A stretch of 64,000 nt of DNA from Seriola aureovittata (taxonomy: Eukaryota > Chordata > Actinopteri > Carangiformes > Carangidae): NCBI RefSeq assembly GCF_021018895.1, contig NC_079373.1, positions 5,898,001 through 5,962,000 on the forward strand, written 5' to 3'. Position 1 is the stretch's first letter. The number at the start of each line of letters is the position of its first letter. Below, in pieces: positions 36,869 through 50,300 of the stretch. Both the position numbers and the translations under genes were made by a program. The notes below the pieces were generated by a model. The model saw only the letters and a program-made list of their open reading frames with translations. It made no database searches and was not told the origin of the DNA.

Positions 36869-38154
36869 GATTTGTATCTGCAGCTACAGCTGTGGCTCGC
36901 TGTGACGCAACTCTGACTTTAAGAAGCGGCCATCAAACTGTCATAAATATCTCATTACGGCATTTGATTTAGTATTTTGATGGGGGAACTGCTTTTTTTT
37001 TATTTTTATTTTTTATCACTGTCTGCATGTTTCACAGGCTTCATCTAAACAGCCACATTTGACATTGATCTTAAAGCTGCGGATCTTTATGGCATCTCAG
37101 TAATTAAAATGATTGCGTGCTGTGTAACATTTAAATGGTGATTGTAATGCTTCCATAACGACCACATGCTATCCATATAGATCAGTGTGTTGTCTAAAGA
37201 CCTCAGTTGCCGTTGTGTCGGACAACTTTGTCAACAGTGTCTGGTGTCCATGCTATAGAGCAGCAGCTGTGGTGTAATAGCCTATAATTCATGAGACAGT
37301 AGCCAACAGCAAGGGCTTCACTGCACCATTAACGGTTTATTCAAGATGGAAGAATCACTTCTGCAAAACTGAGACAAAGAAATGACTAAAGGCAAAGTCG
37401 TTCTGCTTTCATCGAAAAAACAAGGGGAAAACTCATGAATGAAAAACAGAGCATGGTAATATTAGTTAAATACTCAACCGCTGGGTAGCATTATGTTTAA
37501 ATGCCATATTTTAAGGAACAGTTTGACATATGACAAGTCAACATATTCACTTTACTTACCTGATTCTCTGTCGGCTGCCTGGCAACCTCACGTTGACAAG
37601 AACTGCCCCCAGCCAAGAAATATTCAGGCACACAACTCCTCATGTCACTGCAACATGTCACAGTTGCACTTTGTTTATTTGTACACATTAAAGATAAGAT
37701 ATAAGATATTCATTAGTTAGCTTTATCGAACCCACCCTGAGCTCAGCTATCACACAGCTTCATCTACAGTGGCTTCATAGAAAATGGACTGGCATGAGAG
37801 TGGCATCGATCTTTAACTCTCAGCAAGAAAGCAGATAAGTATATTCACTAAAATGTCAAACTAGTCCCTCTCATCTTCAAAAACTAACAGTACAAGTTGC
37901 TTGAAGCTTCAGTGCACATGCAGTATTGATATAATGCCCATCTAACATCCACTCTCAGCTCAGGTAGTCATAAGTTTGATGTTGACATTGAGTTCTGTTC
38001 ACATTTAATTACATTTGCTTTTGTGGAAACTTTGTGTGCCGTTCATGAGACCAGGTCACAGAGTGTAACTTAAAGATCCAGGAGATGCAGATCTTACAAT
38101 TTGATTGTAGCATTAGGAAGAATCATTTGTTGGGGTAAATACCCATTTATATTT
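36869..38154. other. Non-coding stretch
   Basis: AT-rich unique-looking DNA with a T/A-rich tract at 36992-37016. I see no gene or repeat. Overlapping open frames on both strands near 37500-37720 are short and lack motifs. Confidence 0.45.
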
Positions 38155-38578
38155 AAAGGTCCCATATTTTATTAGTGAGATGTCCTTGTCTTTTTTTAAT
38201 TATAAGGCAGGTCTATTAATACTAGGAAAGTATTAAAGTGCTCAGTCCACAGAGAAATGCACAGTGTGTATTCAGAAACTGAGCATTAAAACAAGCTGTC
38301 AGGACTTCCATAATTTTGTGATGTCACAACAAAGCAGTCCCTGCTCTCAACCATGCCCCAAGCCCCACCCACCTGGACCCACCATCCAACCTGGCAGGAT
38401 TTGGTTTCTCTGAGAATCAGAAGGTTGATTGGCTGACTGACCTGATGTTACTGGAGCACCAGAGCAAAGCCTGAGAGAGGAGATATAAAACTACTTTCTT
38501 TTTAAAACCACAAATATATCCTCTTATGGATCAACGCTTCAAATAAAACACTGTAAAAGTGTCAAATATTGGACCTTT
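38155..38578. mobile_element. MITE-like element with AAAGGTCC termini
   Basis: The left end reads aaaggtcccatattt (38155-38169) and the right end reads aaatattggaccttt (38564-38578). They form a 15-bp TIR with one mismatch around a 424-bp body. I recall fish MITEs starting taaaggtcccatatt. There is no coding capacity. The flanks (ttatattt and gagaattt) do not give a clear target duplication, so the superfamily is left open. The interior carries a clustered C-rich segment (38350-38400). Confidence 0.65.
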
Positions 38579-40511
38579 GAGAATTTTGTAAAGGCTCAAA
38601 ATTAATATTTTTAACGTTGGCTAATATTTTGAAGTTTGGTATAAGTTGCATTATGTGAGTACAACTTCAATAAAACTGTAGAGGATTTCATAAGCAGCTC
38701 ATTTATAGGTCATTATAATGTAGTGTCCTTCACTGCATGTTAAGAACATTTATTCCACTCTACACTGTGCCTTTATAAAGTACTATAATTGCTCTGAATA
38801 GTTGCAGTTAAAGTAAAGAAGTGCCCGATGCTTTATAATGCCAGATTGGGCCGACTATTGAAGTTCTATTTTGGTCAGTGAATCACACCGGGCCACAGCA
38901 AAGTGTTTTCAGCTAAACTTTTAATGAGTCCCTTATATTCTATTAGTCTTGCCTTCAAGACCATATGCAGATTTCCTTAGCTGGTTTCATGCCAAGATCC
39001 ACTGTACCTCCAAGGTACAATTTACAGATGGCATGTTCATGGTTGTCCAGGGAACATTTCATTTGACACCAGACATTGTACTCAGGTTGCAATGGGACAG
39101 AGCTTGACATTTTAACTTCCTTGTACAATCTCTGGAAATACCCCCTACCAGAATGCCCACCAACTGGAAAACTGTCTCTGCAGACATTGGGGTCCTTCAT
39201 AAAGATATCTCTTTCCATATTTGACCTTCCCTGCCTTTCTGTCCGTCTCTCTCCCTTTCCTTCCTTAATGTCTGTCTTTATGTTTTGTTCAGAAAGATGT
39301 GGGTACTTTTAAGTAATTGTTTGCACAGAGCTTCAATAACCTGGAGTCTGATTTATGAAATCCCTTGCAGGGATTTCTTTAATGCCAAAGAAGTATTTGA
39401 GGAACAGATTCTGTCACTGACACAACGGAATTACAAAATCAGCGGGTGGTTACTCTGAAACGTGAGAAGTCTGGATCTTCTATAATTTTCCCCAGCTATA
39501 CAGTAATTATTGCTAAATATTGCACACACCGCAGAAACGTATCATTGTAAACATGAATATCAAATTGTGCCGCCGAATGCATCGGGGCACAGAGTGGTAG
39601 GACACAACAGTTGCAGGTGCATTTTATCAGGCATCTTTACACGTTACCTAGGGCAGACACCTGTAATTTGTGCCATCATCTCTGCATTTGTGAAATAAAA
39701 TGCGAAGTGCCATCGGCTCACAGTGAGATCGTTAAGACTAATCAAATAATATTCTGCAACACGAACGGCGAATTTGGAACAAAATCTTTCATACATGATA
39801 TGACTCCCCACTTCTCCATGTTCTTCCTGTGTCCATCCTTTTCTTTATGGCATACACATGAGCCCATTTTTCAGTATGTGATAGAAATGTGCCAGCATTA
39901 GACAGCATCACTTTCTGTGAGACCTGCTCCCTGCATCGCTGAAAGCTGTTTATATAATTACCCATTCTTTCTAAAAGATGGAATGAGGGAGCCCTGTGCC
40001 TGTGTGTGAACAAGAGGGGGAGGCTCTGTGTGTGTAAGTGAATGGGAGAGAGAGAAAGAGGAGTGACTTGGCTTAAACAGAAGAGTTAAATATATGGTAT
40101 CAGACAGACAGCCCGCAGCAAGGGACCAAAGTTAATGGTATTTTATGCCACTGGGTATTTCGGATTGCAATGAGAGTGGGGGAAAAAAAGGAAAAGAAAA
40201 CAAAGCCATAACTGCTGAGAATAATTTAATAATGTAGTATAATAAATATTTGAGCGGAGTTATTCTGTCACTATTTAAATTGTGGATAGAACATTATTAC
40301 GCCATCAGTGATGAATATGCTTTGGTGACTAGATGGGAAAGGGATGATAGAAATTCATGTTAAAGTGCAAAACGCAATTTCAGGAGTTATTTTGCAGAGA
40401 ATTTACTACACAATATATGAATTGTAGCAGCTGCTACAGTTGAATTTAAATAGTCGTGAAAAATTGGGGCATCACCTTTAATCGAAGGGAAATGGACAAA
40501 CCAAATCAATC
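38579..40511. other. Non-coding stretch
   Basis: No gene recognised. The part at 39480-40340 is notably non-repetitive, with scattered CpG in an AT-rich background. It is a reasonable place to look for conserved non-coding sequence, but conservation cannot be judged here. Confidence 0.4.
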
Positions 40512-40534
40512 ATATATATATATATATATATATA
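40512..40534. repeat. (AT)n microsatellite followed by A13
   Basis: Alternating AT/TA over 23 bases, directly followed by an A run to 40546. Confidence 0.9.
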
Positions 40535-40826
40535 AAAAAAAAAAAACTTGGTTATAAGTGATGATTTATTTATAGCTAAATGTCTCCAAGCAGCTGAATA
40601 AATGAGGCATTAATAATGAACACATGATAGAGGCCAGATGAATAAAGTTGATCTTCGAATGACATTACCCGATCACTTAGTTCAGCGACAGTGAAATGAT
40701 GAATGTAATTCAGAGTTACCCGAGAATGGTGGAACAGAGAGGGGGACAATTGACTTCTCTAGGACTTGAAATTGAGAATTCAGAGCACTAACATCAGCAG
40801 AAGTAAAGTTGTGTTTATTTTTGCAG

Positions 40827-40900
40827 TGTCACTGAACGCCTTTCAGTTGGACCTGAAGTGGTTGTTCAGTGCTGACTTCCCTCAGGGCTCCCGCAGCGAG
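40827..40900 (+). other. Candidate internal exon A (unrecognised protein)
   Basis: A T-rich acceptor (gtgtttatttttgcag, ending 40826) precedes an open stretch encoding SLNAFQLDLKWLFSADFP and a few further residues, up to GAG|GTGACG, a possible donor at 40901. The 74-nt piece starts with two bases of a split codon and ends in phase 0. It is locally GC-richer than its surroundings. I do not recognise the peptide, the donor is only moderate, and the frame stays open to 41038, so other ends are possible. It may be chance. Confidence 0.2.
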
Positions 40901-42605
40901 GTGACGCTCCGCAGGATGCAGCTCTTGCAAAGCAATAAGGATTTTTGCAAACAGGCAGAAGTTTGTGGGCTGTCCAGCCATTGCTGGTTTCTTGGGTGGT
41001 TGTGGTCAGATCAGCTCTGTTACACCCACTTTGCTTAACTAGACTTACTGAAGAGTGTTGAATGTAATTTCAAAGCTGGACAAGACTTCCAAAATACAAT
41101 CAAAGCTCGTCTTACTGAAGTAAAGTAAAAAGGAAAGATGTAGGCTCATTCAGTTTGGTTTTGAGTTACAAACTGAGGCTTGCTTCAAATAAAGATTCAA
41201 ATTCATGTGCCTTAACAAAGAAACTGTAGAGGAGGCTTGCTGAACAGTTAAGAGAAAATCTTGAAGGACAGAAAGCTTAAAGGAAAAACTGGAGAAGAGC
41301 CAAAAGTAAATAACTGTTGAAAGGAAGAGAGTTAAAGTGCTGAGGAACAAAAAGGGCAGTCGATGCGCCTCATCAGCCGGCAGGTCCAGGTGTGTATTCT
41401 GGGTGTAGAACCGGCCTTTTGGGCCCAAACTGTAACTCCATACTCATTCCTTTTGTTTGAAGGAATAGAGAGGAGTGGATCTGGAACTTTCTTTACATCA
41501 GGGAAATTAATTTAATTGAAGTTTTATGGGCAAAAATCACGTGCTTCAGCTTATCACTATGGTCAATCAAGTGGACCAGTTTTATGTATTACAGTCAGCA
41601 TATGGTTTGCACAAAGATCATATTACAGTACAATGAGGAATTGTTCAGATTGATAAACGGGACTAATTAGCAGTCAGGATAATTTTCAGTACTGATAATA
41701 GATGAACAGGAGTGAAATGACTAATTTGATTAACTCTAGAATAAAATGATCTGCAGCATCGTCTAATAAATAGACATTTAAGGAGTACAAGAGACAAAGA
41801 TACCTAACTATTCGTGGTCACAGAGCAATAAATGCATTAACCACACAGACATGGAAGTTGAACCAATTTTCATAGAAAAACATTTGCCATGCAATACTAA
41901 CTGGATTAATGAATAGTTTGACAGCTAATTCATGTGAAGTCAGGCATGAGTTTAACCAAGGAGCAGTATCATTTAGTGAATTTAGGACTGCATCTACAAT
42001 TTATAGCAGCCTCCTGTTAAGTCTATCATCTGAGCTTGTGACAGAGAGAGTGTGTGTAGAGAGAGAGCGAGCGACAGCAGATCATTGTGTTTAATTACTG
42101 ATGGTTTTCTGTTGTGAAACATATTTCAGTTTGTAGAAACATCAGTTTCTGTTGGAGTAGTGTTTTTACCTGGTCTTGTCCTTCTCCTGTGATCTAATAA
42201 TGATGACCCTCAAAAGGTTTGTGAAGTGGGTTCACGTCCTGCGGTTAATTTTGTTATGGTGTTGCCACATCAACCTCTCTGGCTTTGATAGAGGTGGTTC
42301 CATGTCTGGCCAATGTCAATTCTGACACTTTTATCGTGAGAGGTGAGAAGGCCGTTGGGCAGATCCCGGGAGGTTCTGATTCAAGCCCACCATGTGATCC
42401 CGCAGGAGGAGGGGAGTCCTCACTGCAAAATCAATAGTCAGATTAAGAATTGAGTTTTTTTTTAACATATTTTAGTATTTTTGGATGTTTTATCCTACTG
42501 TGGCCCAAAGTGCTGCAACTTTCATTTTGTCAATATAAATATTTAATGCATACATCCAGTGCTCTGACTCTGCTGCTTCATGGGTTATGATATTTTATTT
42601 CATAG

Positions 42606-42681
42606 GTTTTATATATAAAGATGGAAGCCCTGCTGGAGCTCATCAAACTGTGTCGACATAAGGCGTTTATATCAGGTCTCG
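42606..42681 (+). other. Candidate internal exon B (unrecognised protein)
   Basis: An acceptor-like tattttatttcatag ends at 42605, then a 76-nt open stretch encodes VLYIK followed by MEALLELIKLCRHKAFISGL, then a consensus-like donor G|GTATGTAAG at 42682. It begins in phase 0, compatible with the end of candidate A 1.7 kb upstream. The peptide looks like an amphipathic helical segment but I cannot assign it to a family. It could be an exon of a host gene whose other exons lie outside the window, or a coincidence. Confidence 0.25.
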
Positions 42682-42689
42682 GTATGTAA

Positions 42690-43945
42690 GAGGCAACATG
42701 ATGGAAAATACACTTTAATATGTAATCCAGAAATTAAGCTTTGCCTTTCTATTAACTGTAACAATGTTTTCCCTTACAAAAAAAAATGCCCCTCAGAATT
42801 GTATTGAAATGAATCCCGTGGTGATTTAGGTTATCGGTCTATAATCTGCAGGCTGCACAGCGGTAGCTGGCAAAGTGTGTCTGAAAATGTGCAGTTCACA
42901 ATTAAAGAAAGTTGAGTCAAATCTTACAATGATGATCAAAGTCTGATAAACTGAGTCTGTCAGAAAACTGCCACTGTATAGAAAATCAACTCCTTTTATT
43001 TTGGTAACAAGATGGCCTTTCGTCTGCCGCTACCCTCAGGCCAATTTTGTTTTCTGGTAATGAGCATTAGAGCTCATTAGTGGAGCTTAGAATTACTTTT
43101 GTTCCACTTCAGGGTACCCTGTTGCTCCCCGGTGCTTCCATGGAACCTGATTTTCTGGTCATGTGGAGATTTTTTTTTTTTAAGTGGCCACTTAAGTGTA
43201 GGGCTATAATTTCAAGGCATAGCCCGGCAGTGAAGAACATATTTAATATCAGGAAACTGTGGTGTAAAACACAGTCATGGCTGACCTACCATCTCCAGGA
43301 GAAACAGTGGATATTAAATATTGACAATTCATGACTGTTTACAATCAACAGGTCAAATGGTTAAAAAGAACAATTTTACAGTTTAAGCAGATTTTTGTTG
43401 CAGCAAAATAGATTAGTATTTAATAGAACTGTGTCCACAGCCCTGGAAACAGGATCTTTCAGTGAAGCAAAGAAATGTCAGGATCACACAAATTAAAGCA
43501 CAGATCGCATGAGGGCTTGATGTGGACCTAATCAAAGTGACTGCAAGTGGCCAAGCAAACAAACACGGCCCTTTGATGTAAGGCTGGCTTTCTTATTGCC
43601 CCTGCTATTGAGATTAAGGAAAATGAGATTGCTTTCATGCCTTTGCAAATATCTTCATGTTAGGAATTAATTTTCCCTTGGCCCAAGATGCAATGAATAA
43701 TAAATTGGCAGTTCCCCATCTGTGGAGATGGGTAGGAAGCATGAATCTCTTGAGGGAAAACTTTAAGACCATAATGTCTTACTGACTGGATATCTGCAAA
43801 GTGTGTATTTCAGAATATTAAATCTCCGATATGCCTTGTATGTGGGTAATACTACAATGTAAGTGCTCGTATTACCTGTTGATAAGACTCCAAAAAAAAA
43901 AGTACAGAGCAGTATCTGTGTGAATCCCTTTCTGGAGGCCGAGAC

Positions 43946-43947
<2 letters not shown>
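42690..43947. other. Non-coding stretch
   Basis: AT-rich DNA with no recognisable gene or element; short homopolymers at 42777-42785 and 43171-43181. Confidence 0.45.
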
Positions 43948-44025
<78 letters not shown>

Positions 44026-44047
44026 TGTGTGTGTGTACGTGTGTGTA
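43948..44047 (+). repeat. (TG)n microsatellite
   Basis: About 100 bp of TG dinucleotides, nearly pure to 44018 and then interrupted at 44019 and 44037. The 'ORFs' here (Cys-Val and Thr-His repeats) are translations of the microsatellite. Probably polymorphic in length. Confidence 0.95.
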
Positions 44048-46564
44048 CATGCTAGTCGAGCTGTCTTTGTAACTCTCCCTTTTAATGTGATATTTCTCAG
44101 GATGATGCAAATTATCCTGTGAATCGTTTCAGTCCTATATACAAGCTGGATTATGCCGGCCCTTGTAGGCTTGTTAAGTAGGTCTGGTGGTCGAAATGGA
44201 TTTCACATTTTAATGGGCTTATAAAACCACTGGGCAGTCTGTTTTCCCACAGTAACATTCCCGTTGTATATGCTAGCTGGGATGCCACTTAACACCGTGG
44301 TTTTCATAATGGTGTGTAATTACTGTTAATTTGGCCCCAAAAAGAGTGATCGCCTGTGTTTGTTGTACTCTGCTCCTATTAGGACTCATTGTAGAACAAT
44401 GGAAGAGGCCGACTGTTGTGTGAAGAAGTAAAGGAGACAGTACAGTAGTGTTTGGAATATTATATATCATAGAAACCAAGGAGATATCTTTCGAAACATT
44501 GAATTATTACTCGGTTACAGTCCTTTAGATTACTTTACTTTTCATCCCGTGCTCATCCATGATGAAGTAAAAATTACTGATGACTTTGTTAACTCTGGTA
44601 AGAGAACTCCTCTGTCATATAGTTGCTTGCTGCGCATTAAAAGACAGACCATTGATTTTCCATTGTGCACAGATGGAGATGACAGTAGGCAGAGTTAACA
44701 AAGGCACTGCCATGCAAGGAAAGATGGGTAATGCCAGAACCTAACTCTTGATTTATTTATTTTTTCTTTGTCTGTGGGATTTAGAGAAGAGAGAAATGTG
44801 TGGCTATGGCTGAGATACTAGGTCACATCTTTTCAAATGTGGGAAGCGTTGCAGTGTCAGCAAAGTGAGCTCAGCTCGGGAATATTTTCTGTAGCTCGGA
44901 GAAGAGCCCTCCCCTCAGTCACCAGCTTTTTGTCACGTCTATAGTGTATCCATACAGAAAAAAACAATGACTTTTACCTACCAGGAAGTAAAACATGTTT
45001 TGTCATGTACATTTTATGTCATCCAGTAAATAACAAATATACCGATTTACTCTTTCATTGATCACAAGTCTCAGGTGAGCCAGCTGTGAAGTAAACACTG
45101 TAGTTATTTAGTGTTTCAGTGATGATGAGTCATGATTGATTGATTGATTTGATCGATAACCAGAATAACGCAGCCGTGTGACAGAGAGTTTCTATGAATC
45201 TGATCTGCGGCGAGCTTATTCTCTGTTTCTGTGTCACAGCGCTGCTGGGCGTGACTTGAGAGAGCGAAACATCTGTGGCATCCATCAGAGCTCCTGACAT
45301 GACTTTGTGTCTGAGTGCGGTTTAATCATTGCAATCCCCTACCCCCCATCCTGTGGTGACTCATCCTGTTTGACTGAGACCTTCTCTCCATCCAAATTAC
45401 AGCGCTGCACTACCATGTAATTCCCTCTCGCAAAAGGCGGATCAAAATGTTTTCTGCTGTAAGATATTTTTATCCACCAACCAGCCTGAGTGTTAATTAT
45501 AGCAAATATTCATACATTAAAATAAAGCCCCCTGTGTTCAGCATGCAGCACTCTTTGACACAGCAGTGGTGGTTAAACCATCACACGTATGTTCCTCACT
45601 GAACATATTATCCTCAGCTGAGCGCTGGAAATTGGACTAATCATGAATTCAGAGGATGATAAACACAGTGGAGCTTCATATCTTTAATCTGGGTGTATGG
45701 CAAATATTAATGACAGAACACATCAACAATATCAACACAAACACATGAGCAGCTGATAAATATTGAAGTGTGGTTAAGATAAATGATTGTTGCAGATGTT
45801 GTCACTAGGGGCTGACTGTTTACACAAACAGGCGAGTGCCTCAAGATCCCAGGAAGGGATTCTGTATTGCATCCTTACCTTTTGATAATAAACTGATTCT
45901 TTTTTTTATTTATTTTTTTTATTTATTTTTTTTATATAGAACATGCATAAATAAAAATCAGAAGTGTAGATTTATCCTTGTTGTGATAGTCATACCCACT
46001 GTACGTTTACATTTCTTCCCTTAGCCACCAAAGAAAAAGCTCAAGAAGGGCCAGGTTGAAATTAATAGAACGTGCCTGTTCTTTATGTTCCTAACTTCAT
46101 ATTGCGAGAACGTACTGGTTACACATGAAGAACAATCAGCTTCTCCTCAGACTCGGCTAAAACTCATTGAAAGTCAGAAGACTGGAGTTAAGTGTGAGCT
46201 ACATAAAATCTGAGTACTCAGCATCAATGATTTTACAGCAGTGATGAAACAGGGACAGATGGGTCACACCTCCAGAGAATTCCTGCTGAAACACACTGTG
46301 CCATAGTTTGTACAAATGCCGGTGATTAGCTTTTTCACCTGCTCGGATCAAAGCCTTCGAAAAAGAAATGGTTAAAAAAGAAATTACAGGTTCACAGGGG
46401 CAGGGACGTAGAGAAAAAATGTTTCTTGATCAGTGAGGAGCATTTTATAAAATGATGTTTGGATGATAGGTTGGGGCGGGGGATGAAATTGTGGAGATGG
46501 GATTTTCAGTCAACTAGATTGAAAAACAAAGTACAACTGATGCTGAGAGAAAGCTCATTAGATT
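44048..46564. other. Non-coding stretch
   Basis: No gene recognised. Contains GATT repeats at 45134-45150 and a T/A tract at 45898-45940 made of an imperfect 12-nt unit (T-run plus ATTTA). The block at about 45340-45560 is non-repetitive. Confidence 0.4.
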
Positions 46565-46805
46565 TGCTGGTATTTGGTCATAAACCAAAGTACGGGACAA
46601 AATCTTTGACATGATGATGGTGTTAGGTTAAACAGGAGATCACAAAAATGATTAGAATACATTTTCAGGTGGACATGAATAACTGAGCCAAAATTCACAA
46701 TAATCCATTAAATAGTTGTCAAGATATTTCCCTAAAAAAACAAACAAAACAAATGTCAACCTCATGATGGCGCTAGAGGACACATTCCTCAGTGACGAAC
46801 TTTGC
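46565..46805 (-). repeat. Dispersed fish interspersed repeat, reverse copy (part 1)
   Basis: Contains 'tttggtcataaaccaaagta' (46574-46593), 'aatccattaaatagttgtc' (46702-46720) and 'gtcaacctcatgatggcgctagagg' type sequence (46755-46779). From memory these are internal landmarks of the same repeat family as 6961-7940, here in reverse orientation. Substitutions and small gaps are frequent, so it is an old copy. Confidence 0.6.
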
Positions 46806-47284
46806 AGTGCTGCGCAAAGCACTTCATTTTTCTAGGTTTTTAAAGAAGAGCTCCATTTATCGATACTCACATACATGCAGCCAGATCCTCCCCTTTCATT
46901 CGGTTTTTCAGGTTAGTTTTGACCTGAAAAACAGATGATTGTTACATGTTGCGTTTAAATTACGGTGCTGAATACACTCTTAAGTCTAAGCTCCCAACAC
47001 AGCACAGTTGCCATTTTCTTAAAATTCCCAAGCTATTGACAAAGTCATAGAATAATTAATAAGAAGCATAATAAGAAGGGGGGTAACACCATGGGTCTCC
47101 CTTTTTCCCTCTTTCTGTTTGTGTGTTAGCAGAACGAAAGAGGTATGGGGGAACGAGTAGAGAATAGTTGATCGGTTGTGGATGGCGTTGTTCTGACGGA
47201 TTAAAAAAAAATACAAATAAAATGCCAAAATGAGTCGACAAATATACTTGGGTGGCTCATAAAGTCTGTGGTTGGGAAACCCTA

Positions 47285-47345
47285 CTGGAGCAAAGTGACA
47301 AAGCGGTGTTGCCATCTCTAAAGACATGCTGCAACATAAGCTAAA
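47285..47345 (-). repeat. Dispersed fish interspersed repeat, reverse copy (part 2, terminal segment)
   Basis: 'gttgccatctctaaagacatgctgc' (47309-47333) corresponds in reverse to the 'gcatgctaacagggatggcaa' end of the copy at 6961. About 480 bp of unrelated sequence separates it from part 1, suggesting an interruption or internal divergence. Confidence 0.45.
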
Positions 47346-50300
47346 AAAAAAATCACAGAAAATATGTAGTTTTCTGTCTTTATATCAGATGGTGGTGGAA
47401 GTATAGGTTGGAGGTGTGATGGGGTGAAATTGCAGAAAAGGGAATTTTTAATTAACGCCTAAGGCTCCAAGATTCATATAGTAGGTCTAATATAGCTAAA
47501 TACTCTTGTAGATCATACATAGCGCAGGCTGGGGGGTGTTGTACAACTATGGTTTCACACTCAAACACCATGAATAGATGTCAAGAAGCAGGTCATTGAG
47601 ACTTCAGACAGGACCACAGATATTTTAATAGCTCATAATTGCAGGGTGGAATCAGTGTGCAACATACCAAGTGAAAGTGAAAGATAAGGATTGCAATTAG
47701 CGTACAGTGAAGAAGTCTGACGTCTGCTGTACAAAAACAATTTATCCATATCTGTCAATCCACCACTAACAAAGTCTAATTGCTGTTGAAAATGACTCTG
47801 GCTCTGGTAGATTGTTTATTGAGCAACTAATCTGCACCACTCCTTCTTGCCTACGGCCAGAGAGGGAATGGGAACTTGATCAATGTCTCATCACTAGGCC
47901 GAGTCTTTTAACTGCACATACAGTATGCAATAGACTCCACCCAGCACACGTTGAACATGTGCTGAAAAGGCTCTTCATTAATCAAACCCATTAACATGTG
48001 TGGGGTTTAGTGACACTGAAACAACCCAGGATGTGCTGTTCACAGTATGAGGTACTTAAACCAATTCTCTTTGAAGTTCTATTCTGGATGTAAGTTTCTG
48101 TCTTATCTGTGAATGAAATATTAACCTCCAGACCGTTGGCTAAGTGTTTCATAAATATTGCATGGTGTGGAAGAAGTAATTGGTTCCCCCATCTATAATG
48201 GCTGTCACCCAGGCCTACAGAAAAGTGAATGGCTGTGCAGATGGTAGTAAGGCTCCTAATAGAATTTCATATATCTCTCCTTCATTCTGCACTATATCCT
48301 GAGAAAAGCACTTAACTGGCTGCTAGTTTGTAATTGTAGAGTTATTTTCCAAAGTGCAACATCTCCATTTCAGGGAAAAATCATTACCTGTAATCCGACA
48401 GCTGAGGTATTTACGTAACATCATTTCAAAATATCACCGGGAATAATTTAATTCTCTGTTTTCAGTCACTTTGTGGCATCATCATCTTTAACTTGTTTAA
48501 GAACCAAACGGATTCTATTTGAATTTAAAAAGGAAGTGCCTCTGGTAAAGGTGCCTCTGGTAAAGGTGCCCTTGTCACTGGCCCAGTTAGTCTGACTGAT
48601 CTATTGAATTGTGAGGATCAATATTTCAAATGTAAGTGGTGACTCAATTATATCAAGGCTCGAAAATCGTTCTTTAACAGGTTACCTCTTCATCTGCATC
48701 TCGCCTCGTCTGAACTGAATTTAAAAGATTTTGTCACTGAGGGATGAAAGAGCTTGGCTCCTGGTTGTGGAAAGATCAGGTTCTTTTAATGTATAGAGGT
48801 AACTGAGGACATCTTTTTGTATATTCCCACAGAGGAGCTTAGATAAGAAGAAAATAATCAATCTTTTCAATCAGCAAAAGTCTGCCAACATTTTTCTGTA
48901 CAAAGAGGAAAAACCACCACTTTCCAAAATATAAACCAAACTTATATAACTCCTAATGACCAGAGCCAGTTATTGACTCTGATTAAAAGGACCATAGCAG
49001 AGCTGAAATTATTAGTTGATTAATTGTTTAGCTGATTGGCAATAGCGAAAGAAAATAAATTAGCAACTATTTTGAAAATACATTTTTACATAAATGTATT
49101 TTTATTAATTTACATTTTTGTAGGAACCCCCCCCCCCAAAAAAAAAAAAATTAAATTAAAGAGCAGTTTTAAATCCTGAAACAAACCAGATAACTAATGG
49201 AGGAGATGCTGAAATCAGGTTGGCTAAAGTAAACTTAGAAAACACCCAGAGTCGGCTGTTGAAGTTGGAGGTGATAAAAGCATATATAAATAGAGAACGT
49301 ATGAAAAATCATCCTGATTGAAGTTTAGCAAAGTTTGCTTTGACAGGTGTGAAGCTGGAACATGGGACACAATCTGTTATTAAAAAGAACAGAGATACTC
49401 TTTAGAAAGACCTTTTGCAAAACTCCCTATTGTTTGAATTCACTGAGTCTGAACTCATACCATTTAAAAGCTGTTTTTATTAAATAATATATTTTAAGCT
49501 GTACTCGGCATATTGGCGTCAAATTTTATGTCACGGAGAACGAGACAAGAAAAAAACGAAACACCATTGTTATGATATTATGCTCCGGCTCTGCTATCTC
49601 CTTTCTGTAGATTATCAGAAAGGCATCAGGATGGCAGCGCTGGGACGACATGTTCAGACTCTGCTCGACTCTGTGGTTTTATAACCAACAGACGAAGGCC
49701 TGAACTTTTGGATGGAGGGGATTATAGAGCTGGGCTCAAATTTCTGTTGGAAGAAAGGCTCATCAGTGTCAAGCCATGCGCTGTCGAGAGCCGGCGTAAG
49801 AGCTCATCCTTCTGTGGAGAATTTTGGATCCACACCCAGTTCTGTCTTTTATCTTCCCGCTTGCAGATGCCTCACTCAACGTCAGGATAGCTATCTGGGA
49901 CTTGGGTCCAATACAATTTGTTGTGTCACTTGCAGGCTTTGCATATAGGCTACTGTATGTGTGAATGTGTGATATGTCATTAATAGCAACAGACATCATG
50001 GGTACTCATAGAAACATTATAGGACCTCTCTGCAGAAGATGACAATAACAATGATAAATTATTTAAATCTAAATTTGAAATAACAGAATCATAACTATGG
50101 GTAATTTCTTTTATTATTATAATGGAAAACGTTGACGGTTTCGCGGCTTACAAAGGCTTCATGAAATCTGGCTACAGTGCACACATACACTAAACCCACA
50201 GTGAGATTTTTACTCGTCTCCCCAGAGACTGAATTAGATTTGATGTGACTGACAGACTGTGATATAAGGACGATGCGGTATCAATCAATCTGTTGCTAAA

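Noticed and set aside
43763..44110. 115-codon minus-strand frame with a Thr-His repeat
   Set aside because: It is the translation of the TG microsatellite.
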